A DNA stretch of 64,000 nucleotides from Chrysoperla carnea (Eukaryota; Arthropoda; Insecta; Neuroptera; Chrysopidae). Each line of letters begins with the position of its first letter. The stretch's first letter is position 1. Positions 44,665 to 56,499 of this stretch are shown here, piece by piece. The notes under the pieces are model-generated. The model was not told the DNA's origin. It saw only the letters and a program-made list of their open reading frames with translations, and did no database searches. Location: the NCBI RefSeq assembly GCF_905475395.1, contig NC_058338.1, forward strand, positions 8,198,935 to 8,262,934, in the 5' to 3' direction. A program made the position numbers and the translations under genes.

Positions 44665-45535
44665 AGGTAAATAATATAGTATCAAATAATCAAAATTTCA
44701 AAATTTATTTTGATAAGATTAGTCTTTCTATCGTGAATAAAATTGAAATTAAGTACTTGAGAAAAAGTGCGTGAAGCTTTGTAGGTCTACAAATGTACTA
44801 TAAAACTAACACAATAAATAAAGTTTTGTGAAAATGTTTGTTTTTTTTTCAAGATCATTCTTTGTTTGTGTTAAATTTTCGAATCGAAATCTTCAGGAAT
44901 TCCACATTCTTAAATACAAACAAAGTGAAATGTAGACTGATGATGATGATTTTTGAATTATTTTATAGACTTTGGTTTCGTTTATTTCTTTTTCTAAATG
45001 TTATAAAAAGAAAATAATATTTTTCATTTGAATGGCTACAAATGTTAATGTAGTGGAAGTCTATAAAAATAATATTTATTTACATTCAATAAGGAAAGAA
45101 GAAATTCTTTTTTTACTTTGTTTTGTTGTTTAAAAAATTGTTTTCAAATTCATTTGATGAAAATTTATTTACTTCTACTTGAAAATATATGTTGAATTAT
45201 ACAAGTGGATATATAATCTGTGTTTGTCACAGTATAACAAATTTTGTCAAGAACAATCATTTAAAATCATGAAAAATGAATAATTACAAATTCGAATAAC
45301 TCAAAAAGCACTATTGTCTCATCAAAAATATTTCATGAGTGTTGAAAGTTGAAACGTATACCGACAATATCATACTTTTGCTGCTTGAGAATTTTTCTAA
45401 CTATTGTCTAAATTCTAAATTTCTTGTGAATCGACTTTCCACCAAATGATTTCCAAAGGAAAGAAGGGAGAACAGTGATTCCTTAAACTACGGCACGTGA
45501 TATAGTATATTCGACTTGACTGTCAAGACTTAAAT
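44665..45535. other. AT-rich sequence, nothing recognised
   Basis: No family or gene motif seen. Confidence 0.55.
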
Positions 45536-45539
45536 TTAA

Positions 45540-46040
45540 ACAAGTGAAAACAAACAATTGACTGAGTTAATTGTTGAAATACCATGCATAGTCAGTGTTG
45601 ATTTCTTTATCATATGACACATACATAACTGATAATCAAGTATAGTACATATTATAAAATTTCCGCCTAATTGGCGCCCTCACGGGTAAACAGTGATGTT
45701 TACGAAAAAATGTTTCAAACAAAAGTTGTTTAATTTTTGATAAGGAGCATTTTTTACATTTAAACTTTTGTTCTATCTCTAACGGTTAACAAGATGGGTT
45801 GAGACGGACCGAAGACCCAATTGACCTATGATGCTCATTTACGAACTTGACCTCACTTTTTACATCCTGAGTACGCTGTAAAAATTTCAGCTCGATATCT
45901 TTTTTCGTTTTTAAGTTATCGTGTCCACAGACGGACGGACGGACAACCGGAAATGGACTAACTAGGTGATTTTATGAACACCTATGACAAAATTTTTTTC
46001 CTAGCATCATTATTTTTCTGCTTTAACTTTGTAAATCATA
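45540..46040 (-). repeat. Family A copy (far end missing)
   Basis: CAAGTGAAAACAAACAATTG to CACAGACGGACGGACGGACA and then CACCTATGACAAAATTTTTT TCC. Confidence 0.75.
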
Positions 46041-46044
46041 ACTT

Positions 46045-47970
46045 CTACATAATTTTATATATATATGAATATTGATGATATCAACACTTTTTGCTAATAA
46101 GAAATCGCTATTATTCAGGGACGGTTTGCTCGAAGTGCGAATAACCAATAGATATCTAGTGGGTACATAGTTACCCTTAAAATCGTTTTGAATCTATTTG
46201 CCTACGGTTCGCCAAATAATGTGTCTGCACAGGAAAAAATATATCAAATAAAGAAAACATTTAACAATAAAGTGAAAATATTGTAGTACAAGACAGAGGA
46301 CAAAAATATCACGTTTTTTTCTTCCAATAAATTTCTATAAAAATAATACGTATAAAAATAAATAAGTTTTATACATGGGAAATGACCTATATTATATTAG
46401 AAGACAATATAATAATTTTCTTTTTTTGTCGGAATAATGTAATGTCGAAAGAAAAAAAAAAGCTGACTTCACACAGTTTTTCTTCTTAAATATTTCGGTC
46501 AATGTCAATATCATGTACTTTTTTTTTTGTTTCATTTCATAATATTTTTTATTACCATGAAGTGACTTTTCTTTTTCATTCCCTTTTATATATTTTACCG
46601 TTTTTATTTTTTAGTGTTCCGGTTATATTGTCATTTTTCGGAAGATAATTTTTTTCTTGGTAAATTTGTTGCTTTGCGTATTTCAATATTTTTGTTCCAA
46701 TAGAATAATATTAGGTACACATTAGGGCTTTGTTTCATAAAAATTGGAACACGTGTAATATCAAGTATTTTACTCGAAACATATTCCTTTTAAACCACGA
46801 ACATTATAAAATAGTTGTTATTTGAAATTGCTTTGATTGTACAAAATATTATTTTTTGAAAGAATTTTAGGGATTTTAAGCTGTCAAAAATCGCATTTTG
46901 AGTCATTTTGCTCGCGCTCGATTTAAAACTTAAATAACTTTGTTTTTTTTGCAAATCATTTGAATCAAATGTTAAATGTGATTGAATTCTTTATTTTAAG
47001 TATTTGCAACCTATCTACAAATTATTAAAATTAATTTTTTTCAAGCCCTTCAGAAATTGTGAGAATTTCTCGCATCACGAGAGTAGCTAATGGTTTAAGC
47101 AAGAAAATATTAACTTCGGAAAATTTCGAGCCTGATTAGTCGTACTCATGTACTTAGGAAATAAAAACAAATGTTGTGATAGAAAGAAATATGATGAAAA
47201 TTGTGAAAATTTTTCACTTTCAAAAATCAAATATCAAAACTTTTTTTAATTAATTACCTAGTGCGTTAAAAATAAATTTATAAGCAGCCATACACGATAG
47301 TCGATCGACTGTGGATATTCGACAACTACAACTATACACTAGACAACCTTTCTTAGTTTTTATCGAAGTTCGAATCAATTAAAAAACATACCAATAACTT
47401 TTCTATTTTATCCGAAATAAAATTGTTTATATTTTATACACAAATTCATTTTACTACATAATACAGTTGTTTGAAAAATCAAAATGAAATTTATAGAAAA
47501 AATATATAAATTAATTTGTTTGGATTAATTTCAAAATTGGTTTTTGTTTATTAAATTATGCCTACTTTAGACAAGATAAAAAATAACAATATTTATATAA
47601 TTATTAAAACACTTATAAATCAATAACAATTCATCGCGGAGAGTATAACTTTATAATACAATATCTTTCTGATTGCAAAATGAAAGATTAAAATTTGAAA
47701 ATGAATTAAAAATAAGTAGAAAAAAAAATTATCCAGACATAAAAGTTATTAACTAACCGACTCCAAAAATAACAATAATTTTAACTACATTAAATTATAG
47801 TTATTTTTTTACTTTTTAGTGCATATTAATTTGTTTTGGAAAAGTTTTTCTTTTGAAGTCAGTTTTCTTTTTGTTAAAAGTTTTTTTTTGTTTGTGATTT
47901 TGTAGTGAATCTGAAGTACACTAACTAATTTGTCACTAAAAACAGAATCACCGAAATCGCTTGGCGTGAT
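46045..47970. other. AT-rich sequence, nothing recognised
   Basis: Upstream of the SDR gene; no coding exon or clear promoter element recognised. Confidence 0.5.
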
Positions 47971-47974
47971 ATTG

Positions 47975-48250
47975 AGTTATTCGTCCTCTTGTCGTGCATA
48001 CTTAATGCAAATTTAAGACTTTTATGATTTTTTCATGGATGTCGTTGTCAGAACTGGACCAAAATGAAATGGGACCACACGAGAAACACCAGGATGGTAG
48101 CACTTTATCAGGTCCCATAGGACCACTTGGGATCAGATAAAGAATCATCAAAATCGGTTCACCCAGTCAAATGTTCTGAGGTAACACACATAAAAATAAT
48201 ACAGTCGAATTGATAACCTCCTCCTTTTTTGTTTGAAATCGGTTAAATTG
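47975..48250 (+). mobile_element. Retroelement 3' end upstream of the SDR gene
   Basis: AATCATCAAAATCGGTTCAC CCAGTC, AATACAGTCGAATTGATAAC CTCCTCCTTTTTT and GAAATCGGTTAAA are a common insect interspersed 3' end. It stops about 320 bp before the SDR start codon and may therefore sit in or near its promoter. Confidence 0.55.
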
Positions 48251-48567
48251 GTCCGCAATCCATATTATACAATTGTTTATGTTGATTTTCATGATGAATA
48301 CATTAACTTTCTATGAGAGCATATTTTGTCTGTTATCTTTTTTAATGCATGTTATAAATTGAAATCACAGTGTTATCAGTGAACTAACTATTTAAACACA
48401 AGTAAATTATTTATTAAAATATTAAAATTATATTTATAATTAATAATTAAAATTATAAAAATATGTATATTATTAGTTATTAATAATAATAATTATTATT
48501 GTGTTAAAAACGATAATAATATAGACACATAAAATATCATCTATAATTTATTAAATTTATAGAAAAC

Positions 48568-50614
48568 ATGGATCGGTGGACTGGTAAAGTTGCATTAGTG
48601 ACGGGTGCTAGTTCTGGCATAGGTGCGGCCATTTCAATTGAATTAGTTAAATATGGCATTGTGGTAAAAATTATAATATTAATTATTTCAATTTATTTAA
48701 TTATATTAAAATTTTGTTTGCATTATTTTAAAATATTTATGTATGATTTTTGTATGTAAATTAATTTTCACCAAACATATTAAAATTGGTTTGTTAGTGC
48801 AATTCCTTAGGCTAGAGAGAACGATCCACAGTGGAGTTTTTATATCAAATTTCTTGCCACAAGCCAGAAAACTCAACTCTCTTTTGTTTTGCATTGAAAA
48901 CTTTTTTATGTATAGCTAGATAAAACCACTCCATTACAAACTAGCCAGATGTTGGTCTCGATTTACCGTGTCGTTCAATTTATGTTTACTATGTTTGTTA
49001 GTGCAATTAAGAAAATCTTTATATTGGATATCAAAGACGATGGTTTGTGCTTAATTTATTAATATTTAATTTTAATGTTTCTAATAACTGTACTTCATAT
49101 ATCAACTTTTTTGTTTGTCTTTGGAGTATAAATTTGACGACTTTAATAATTGACTGATATCGGTCGATAAATAATACATTATATTTTTTGGTTTAAGGAA
49201 CCGATTTATAAATATTTTTGATACTAATTTTAACAAAACTATTAAGTGCAAAACAGGATTTTAAACATTAATTATATACCATATGTCCCAACGGTTATTT
49301 CATAAAATGTTGGCTCCCTTATCGGTTTTTCCTAAAGCCGGTTATCGGTGTAATTGAAAGTCGAATATTAAACGATAATTGTTTTTTGTTTAGGTAATTG
49401 GGTTCGCCAGACGATTGGATCGATTGCAAAAATTAGAAAAAGAATTATCTAATGAAAAAGGTAAATTTGTACCATTACAAGGCGATATTTCTAAAGAGCA
49501 GAGTATTATCAATGCATTTAAATGGATTCAAGTGAACTATAGTGGTGTGGATATTTTGGTGAATAATTCTGGTATTCTTCGAAATTCGAATTTAACAGGT
49601 TAGTGATATGATTTAATCACAGTTTTCACAGATTTTAACTGGTCAGTGATATGATTGGTCTTATGGGAAAACAGTTGATGGATGGTATGCTTTCATAGAT
49701 TTCTCCTAAACTAGCCGGTGGAGATAAAAAAAATTTTTAATTAAATTTAAAACCTTAATAAATAATAAAACCAAAAAAAATAAATTTTTGCCCAACTAAT
49801 TAAGGATGTATGAGCACGGCAGTGTAGATATTTCGAAAACCAAGAAGATCTAAAAAACCAGAAGATCATAAAAGTTGAAACAAAGGTAAAACAAATTTCA
49901 ACCACAAGTCTAAACTTGCCTTGGCGAATGTATTACCTTAAGCACTTTACAACATCGTTTTGTGAAAGAAAATGTTTGTTTTAGATGGAAAAACTGACGA
50001 TTGGAAAGCAATATTTGATGTAAACGTAATTGGACTATGTATTGCGACACGTGAAGCTTGTAAATCAATGAAAGAACGGGATGTCAATGGACATATTATT
50101 AATATCAACAGTTTATCTGGTCATAGAATTCCTGCGTCAGTAGAAGACACGAATGTGTATCCTGCTTCCAAATATGCAGTCACAGCTATCACCGAAACAT
50201 TACGTCGAGAATTGTTGCATCAAAAGACAAAAATAAAAGTTACAGTAAGTTTTTATAGTCAATATTTATAATCTATACATTCAAATGAATTTATTTTTAG
50301 AGTATTAGTCCTGGTTTAGTCAAAACAGAAATTGCGGAAGCTGGTAATTCGCAAGCTTTAACTGAACGGATGGCCTCTGTAAGACCTCTAGATCCAGAAG
50401 ACATTGCAAGTGCTGTGATTTTTACACTTAGTACACCTCCTCATGCTTTGGTAAGGCTCAAAATATGTAAAAATTTAAATAAACATTTCCAAAGCTTAAT
50501 ATAATTTGATACTGATTGTAAACTTAAACTTTTAAGTACGGTGGACTTATTTAAACGTTTTATATTTTACAGGTTGAAGAAATAAGAATTCGCCCATTGG
50601 AACAGCCAATCTAA
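48568..50614 (+). CDS. Classical short-chain dehydrogenase/reductase, farnesol dehydrogenase / DHRS11-like, five exons
   Basis: Spliced gene. Exons 48568-48663, 49394-49598, 49985-50244, 50301-50450 and 50573-50614 join in frame to 753 nt, i.e. 250 aa plus TAA. All four introns are GT-AG (730, 386, 56 and 122 bp). The start is the ATG giving [13 protein letters not shown], the usual N-terminus of this family. Visible motifs: Rossmann glycine motif TGASSGIG (12-19), ARR at 37-39 (basic residues favouring NADP(H)), NNSG (89-92), catalytic N114, S143, and Y159-x3-K163 within YPASK, then SISPG (188-192). Family knowledge: cytosolic NADP-dependent oxidation or reduction of alcohols and carbonyls; several insect members oxidise farnesol in juvenile hormone synthesis. 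The substrate of this one is inferred, not shown. Length is typical (about 245-255 aa). No frame defect is seen. It is the only intact host gene in the window and stands alone among repeats. Very sure of family, moderately of exact exon ends. Confidence 0.93.
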
Positions 50615-50623
50615 TTAAAATTA

Positions 50624-50629
50624 AATAAA
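50624..50629 (+). promoter_or_regulatory. Candidate polyadenylation signal of the SDR gene (AATAAA)
   Basis: AATAAA lies 10 bp after the SDR stop codon; a second AATAAA is at 50710-50715. The second may be the used one, because the first would leave a very short 3' UTR. Seen in sequence; use is inferred. Confidence 0.45.
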
Positions 50630-50719
50630 TTAAAATGGAATCAAACAAGTATTTGCGTATTTTCGAAAGTTAAAATATTTAGTTTGTATTCAATTTAAAT
50701 TGATAATTAAATAAAAACA

Positions 50720-51115
50720 TGTTAAGTTTAAAAAAAACTCAAATATTCATTTTTATGGAAACAAAATAAAAAAATTTTATGGAAAATTGAACGCTTATCA
50801 CGATAGCAAAGATTTATCTGAAATTTGGAAACACTCTCATAAACATCTTAACCGATCTTAGCCGATTTTTCAAAATGAAGTTGTTTGAAAAGAAATTTAT
50901 AATCATCGTTGTAAGTGTGCGATTATAACATAAAACAAATATAGCATGGCCCGATAACATAGCATGTTTTTCACGGACCTGGATTTTCTTGCTAGAAAAG
51001 AGTGCCGTTTTTCCGTTTAATAATTCGTTTCACTTAAAATTATTTTATATTGATATTGATAAGTTTTTGAAAAATTCGAAATAGTAAATTTTGTAAAAAT
51101 TGTCAACTACCATCA
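50720..51115. other. SDR downstream flank, nothing recognised
   Basis: AT-rich; no gene or repeat family seen before family B. Confidence 0.5.
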
Positions 51116-51117
51116 TT

Positions 51118-51760
51118 TTCGGACGAAACAAGGTTTCATTTGATACGAAATTATAGTTTTCGGACACAAATGACGAGATCAAACCGATTTTTGAAACTTA
51201 GCTATAAAATGTTCTCAATCAAGTCAGGTCGACCGTTTAGGGGCTACGATGCCACTGAGAAATAAACAGACGCACAGATAAAATACTTAAAACTTATAAC
51301 ACTCCTTCATATATCAAAGTGATGGTCAAGGACATCAGATGAAATAAAAAGGATACTTAGAGAGCTATCATTCTCTTCTATCAAATTGAAATATTTGAGT
51401 TGAGTTTGTTCATTTGAATTATTGTTTTAAATTACCTAATTATTTTACTATTTCACTTTTCAAAATGAATTGAGCCAGGTTTATTTGACCGTTAATTTCC
51501 ATAGTAATTATTTATATGTCATGCCTTTTCCAATCTGAATCGATTTTGAAACTCATCGCCAATTTTTTAGTTTTTTCGAGTACTGAACTCTAATCTCGCA
51601 CTTGAAACAAAGCTACCAACAGTCTCCGTTAAAATACCTTTAAAAGGAAACCAAAAAATTAAAATCGGCCCATCCGTTTATTCGCAAGGATGCCACAGAC
51701 ATACACAAACACAGCGTTCAAACTTATAACACCCCTTTTTTTAGTTCGGGGGTTAAAAAA
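51118..51760 (+). repeat. Family B, copy 3 (longest)
   Basis: GACCGTTTAGGGGCTACGAT GCC, GATGGTCAAGGACATCAGAT, then CAAACTTATAACACCCC and GTTCGGGGGTTAAAAA, where AACACCCC and GGGGGTT can pair as a terminal hairpin. Confidence 0.65.
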
Positions 51761-51764
51761 GAGA

Positions 51765-52294
51765 AGATTTAATATTTTGTAAATATTTTTAGAGCAGGAA
51801 ATTGCCTCACAATAAGTTCAGCTTCCCGGAACTCTACCACCAACAAATTTAATTTATTCATAAATTGAATGATAATATATGAGGTAGATACCTACCTATT
51901 ATCGACTTTTTCATAATTCAAGAGCTTTATATTCCATTATAGACGTCATTTATCTTTTTAATTATTTTATTGCAATCATTTTTATTTTTTAATTAAACTA
52001 AAATTTGTATTCAATAAAAAATGGTTTTTTAGTGTAGTGTAAAGTTGATTAATTGTTAAGTATTATTGAAATAATGAATATATGTAGTTATTTATTAATT
52101 TTTTTTAATCTACATCACATTTATAGCAGCAAAACTGAATGAGAAAAACCACCACTTTCCCGTAACACTTATTGTAAAATTTAAATGAATTTTAATACAG
52201 ATTTTTAAAGCTTCTTGAAAGATTGCTATCTGTGAGACTGCAGGTCAATGTTTGTTTTTCTTTTTAGATGTGAATCTATTTTTAAGTTGATATA
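51765..52294. other. AT-rich sequence, nothing recognised
   Basis: No family or gene motif seen. Confidence 0.55.
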
Positions 52295-52296
52295 TA

Positions 52297-52860
52297 CAGT
52301 GTGTCGCATTTAAGATGAAGACACCCTCATATTTTCGTTATTTATAGGAAATATGCCCAGTCATACAAAGTGTTGGGTCGCTTTTTTTAAGATACTTCAC
52401 CGAAAATGTAATCTTAAACTCAGCTTATTACAAATTAGCAAACAAGGATTGAATTTGGCAAAAAATATATTCAAGGATTGAATAATACTAGAGATTTTAA
52501 TAAAACTTTATATATACATTTTTTTATTAACAAAGTTTCCAAAAATCACAAAAAATTCCTAGGTCATCGGACTTTTTATTTTTATTTTAGCGTTCAAAGT
52601 TGGCTGAAAAATTATGAATCATATAAATTATCCTTTTCAATTGGATATTTCTATATCAAAAATCTGAGCGTGATTAGAAACTGTCTAAAATATTTAGACA
52701 ATCTTGTGGTTTATAATAATCTTACGGCTTTAATAACCAACCTTAACAAAACAATAAATGTTTTAAGCTCAAATCCAGTTCAAAGAATGAGTTTAAATGT
52801 GACTATTTTACATTTTTTATAGATATTTTATATCGAATTTGTTGATTACTTTTTGTAATA
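52297..52860 (+). mobile_element. Family F element, related to the MITE at 6.7 kb
   Basis: Preceded by TA (52295-52296); starts CAGTGTGTCGCATTTAAGAT then GAAGACACCCTCA. Interior matches both the right half of the 6.7-kb MITE (inverted) and 28680-28880 (inverted). The right end was not located. The stop-free stretch 52478-52822 inside it is not taken as a gene. Confidence 0.6.
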
Positions 52861-52864
52861 TTTT

Positions 52865-53430
52865 TGTGAGAATAAACATCGATTTACCTACCACACCGTG
52901 TCAGTATTACACTGATTGTATAGAACAAATAACTACATAAAAATTTCATTAAATATAATGAAGATTTATCCATACCATTCACCCACGGAGTAGGTACCAA
53001 CCATTCATGAAATAAAAATTTACAAAATTTATGCATCAATTATTTAACACAAATAAAAATATTCAAAAAAAATAAAAAAATAAATTTTATTTTTATCACA
53101 AAATATCCATAGGTACCAAAAAAATATTTCAAATGAGTTTTCCTAAATTAAAATTGAAATGGTGTACTCATAGACAGTTTTATTTTTTGAATGTAGGTTA
53201 TTTTTATTTATTTTTTAATGAAAGTCCATTATGATCAAAGACAATACCGGGTGCAACGGAAGCATAACGCAGTGTGAATTTCTATTTCAGTTCATTTCTA
53301 TTCACGTATTAATGGAAGAGCCAGGCCAAAAAAAATTCGTTGAATTTACTAAAACTGATCATTTGAGGATTGGTTTTAGTTTGGTGGTTTTAGTTTAGGA
53401 TTGGTTAAACGGTGCAACTTTACTTGGTAC
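52865..53430. other. AT-rich sequence, nothing recognised
   Basis: No family or gene motif seen. Confidence 0.5.
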
Positions 53431-53434
53431 TAAA

Positions 53435-53870
53435 ATGAATTTACTAAAGCTAAACATAGTTATACAGATTGTATATTGCCTATAAATACCAGTTATGATT
53501 GTCAGTCAGTTAGGTGTTAGAACAGGGCTGGTCAGTCAGCCCTTATTTAAGAACAATAAATAGATAAGATTCATTTGTGATTTCCGTGGTATTTAAATGA
53601 ATTTATTAAAGCTGAAAATTACTATACAGCTTGTTTATTGCATATAGATAACAGTTATGACAGTCAGTCAGTTCAACGTTAAAACAGGACTGGCCAGTCA
53701 GCCCTTTTGTATGTAAAATGAATTAATACGATTGAATTATGATTGTCGTGGTATTTAAATGAATTAACTGAAGCTAAAAAATTGTTATATAGGTTGTATA
53801 TTGCATATAGATTACAGTTTTGACTGTCAGTGTCAACTGACTGACTGACATAACTGTTATCTACATGCAA
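53435..53870. repeat. Tandem repeat, ~161-bp period, last unit ends in an inverted piece
   Basis: AATGAATT(T/A)A begins units at 53435, 53596 and 53758; TTAAAGCT, ATAGATAACAGTTATGACAG and CAGTCAGCCCTT recur. In the last unit TGACTGACTGACATAACTGT at about 53840 is the inverse of that segment, giving a local hairpin. Confidence 0.78.
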
Positions 53871-53879
53871 TTTTCTTGG

Positions 53880-54445
53880 TAACAATTTTAGGATTTTGGG
53901 GTTGTTTTAAATTGTTGCACATTTTTTGAATTTACCTCCCAGCCAGCAAATAAGTTTAAACGTATGATAAGGAACATAGTTCCAACAAATTGGATTCTTG
54001 GATATTTTTGTGAAAGAAGTCCTCGAAGATATTGCTATAGATAAATATATTATTTTAGAAAATTTCAGCTTTTCGAATGGAACCATAATTAAACTACGAT
54101 GTTTGTTAAAAACTTGAATCATCAAATATTTGTTGAGTTAAAATGAAACCATTTCATAATAATATTACAAACATAATATTGGAAAAAAAAAAAGATTTAA
54201 AAGTACTTCAGAGATTTTTGATGTTAGCAGAACTTTATTAATTAATTGAATTAAAATGTACTTTTTTCATTTTAACCTCACAAAACCGTTTTTAAGTATG
54301 ATTATTATTCACTTAATACAATCGTTCTTAATAAAATGAAATTCTAGGAATCCATTAACTATTTTCGAATTCACAAAGCAAATATAGACAGAACATATAT
54401 GTGTATATTGATATAGACTTCTTCTTGTAAATATATTTTACTATG
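53880..54445. other. AT-rich sequence, nothing recognised
   Basis: No family or gene motif seen. Confidence 0.5.
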
Positions 54446-54449
54446 ATTG

Positions 54450-54770
54450 CATGTGTTGTACATAAAATCAGGAGCGGTTTGAAACAAACTAATTTCTCAG
54501 ATGTAGTGGTGAGTGTCAAAAGGCAGAAGTGGAGATGGGCGAGTCACGTGACCAGACTCAATGGACTCCATATAGTAACACCAGAAGAAGAGGACGTCCT
54601 CCAACGAGATGGCGTGTTAATTTGGTCAGTTTTGCGGGGGTTCCACGGTCGTCAAAAGCGAGAGAAAGAATACGCTATGGGCGTGAGATACAATCAGCGT
54701 CGCCAAATTCAGGTAAGCGAACTTACAAGTTCCGGACGTATATGGGTTCCCTCAAAACCCAGAGTTAATT
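54450..54770 (+). pseudogene. Frameshifted LINE remnant, C-terminus of an endonuclease/reverse-transcriptase-type protein
   Basis: One frame gives IRSGLKQTNFSDVVVSVKRQ then KWRWASHVTRLNG; a second frame continues with WTPYSNTRRRGRPPTRW. In intact relatives these motifs are collinear (KWRWAGHVAR, then W, then GRPPTRW), so a frameshift lies near 54565. Downstream similarity fades before 54770. No target duplication was found. It differs from the other two LINE tails in the window. Confidence 0.75.
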
Positions 54771-54774
54771 CTCC

Positions 54775-55429
54775 TTCTCTCATAGTCTTCATGAAAGTAC
54801 CATAGATGACATTTTTGTTTGCTGAGGTTTAACCATCAGCAAAAAAGACTAAATAAATAATTTTAAAATTTAATTGCCTATAAATAGAAATAAATTTCAT
54901 TATGATTGGTATGATATTATTTCTGGAGCTTGTTTTTAGCCTGCACGGGTCTGACTAGAATTATTATATTACAACAAACCTTCGAAAAGTATTAGATTCC
55001 ATCTCTACAGTAAACTACGAAAAGAGATATTGTTCTACTTAACCCGACACTGACTAACAATTTCTATAAATATTAGCTACTAGAATTATAGCTACTTTAC
55101 GTTAGTAATATAGTACTAACAATAACATTATATGTACATAGGAAAGGTAAAGCCAATCTCCAATGAGAATTAGAGAGGAGGTTGTATGTATAGTTTTGTG
55201 AGTTTGTTCATATTACAAGAGTTACCTACATGCATTGTATTACTATTTGCACTAACATATAGAATAGTAAAAGAGAGTATAAAGCAACGAACCGACCAAC
55301 TAGCTAGAGCTACCTCCTAGTGCATTGCATATAAGTTCATTCTTTCAGGCCACATTTGTTATTTGTTCCACAAGAGATGCTTTTTAGTCTACCATACATA
55401 TATTTTATTGTATGTACATACATACAAGA
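54775..55429. other. No gene recognised
   Basis: Flank of the LINE remnant; no motif. Confidence 0.5.
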
Positions 55430-55575
55430 AGTATGGCAGAACAGAATGTTCCTGTAAAGTTGAAAGTGAAATTATTTCTCAAGCTCCAGTAGACTGTGAC
55501 TGTGGTTTACAATTTTTTGTCAGACCTAATGAAGAGAATCTAACGGTAGTTCAACCAAGTGAGGTTAAAATTTAG
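55430..55575 (+). other. Short stop-free Cys-containing reading, unrecognised
   Basis: Reads YGRTECSCKVESEIISQAPV then DCDCGLQFFVRPNEENLTVV to a TAG. Composition is less AT-driven than chance readings here, but no family is recognised, no splice partner was found, and an alternative frame also opens with ATG (MAEQNVPVKLKVK). Could be an exon of a gene outside reach or chance. Confidence 0.2.
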
Positions 55576-56095
55576 ATTCATATATTTTAAAAGCAATTGT
55601 GGCTATTTGGTTATTTGCAAATAAGAAGTGCGGATTTAAACGGACAATCGAATTTAGGGTTTTTACTGGTTGTATGGGTAGGTAATATACAATTGACACG
55701 ATTTACTAGGTGTTTTTTTTATATTAACGAAAGCTTTAAAGAAGAGGTCCCTTTTAAAACGCTTAATTATTGCGAAAAATTTACTTGTTGCTCGCACATG
55801 TGACGTTTTTCATAATAATGCCAACAAATATCTGGTATGTATGTGCTACTTTCAGATGCGGGATTGCTAAATCAACCGCAGCTTTTCTATCTTAAAAAAT
55901 CTGCATTAATTTTGTGTATTATTTCAAATACCTACGGTTAGTTTTCAATTGTTTACATGTGAATGGCATACAAATTAAAATTATTGAAAAATTACAATTA
56001 ATTAACCTTTTTGCATGAGAAAAACGATAACTTCTGATTCGGTTTAGCTATCAAAACCGACAAATTACACTGGCTGAAATTTCAAAATATAAACA

Positions 56096-56498
56096 ATTTC
56101 GTATTTTGATAGCCGTCTTAAATACAACTTAATTCTTAATTTGTTACGTTGAAATGCACAGTTAGCGTACCAGATACCCTTGCGTTTTTCAGTTCTAACA
56201 AGCAATTTTCTGTTCAGTAGTTGCTGAATCGATTCACTTTCATAAAAATTCAATATCTTGTATGAAGGTACGGAACTTTTCGTGTGCTAGTTGAATATTT
56301 CGTATTTTGATAGCCGTCTTAAATACAACTTAATTCTTAATTTGTTACGTTGAAATGCACAGTTAGCGTACCAGATACCCTTGCGTTTTTCAGTTCTAAC
56401 AAGCAATTTTCTGTTCAGTAGTTGCAGAATCGATTCACTTTCATAAAAATTCAATATCTTGTATGAAGGTACGGAACTTTTCGTGTGCTAGTTGAATA
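56096..56498. repeat. Recent tandem duplication, 201-bp unit x2
   Basis: 56096-56296 and 56297-56498 differ at one seen base (GTTGCTGAAT against GTTGCAGAAT). Starts ATTTCGTATTTTGATAGCCG and ends GTGTGCTAGTTGAAT. The stop-free reverse reading 56065-56253 is not supported as a gene. Confidence 0.9.
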
Positions 56499-56499
56499 T

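Noticed and set aside
52478..52822. 114-aa stop-free reading as a possible gene
   Set aside because: Lies wholly in a family F mobile element whose other copies (28680-28885) do not keep the frame.
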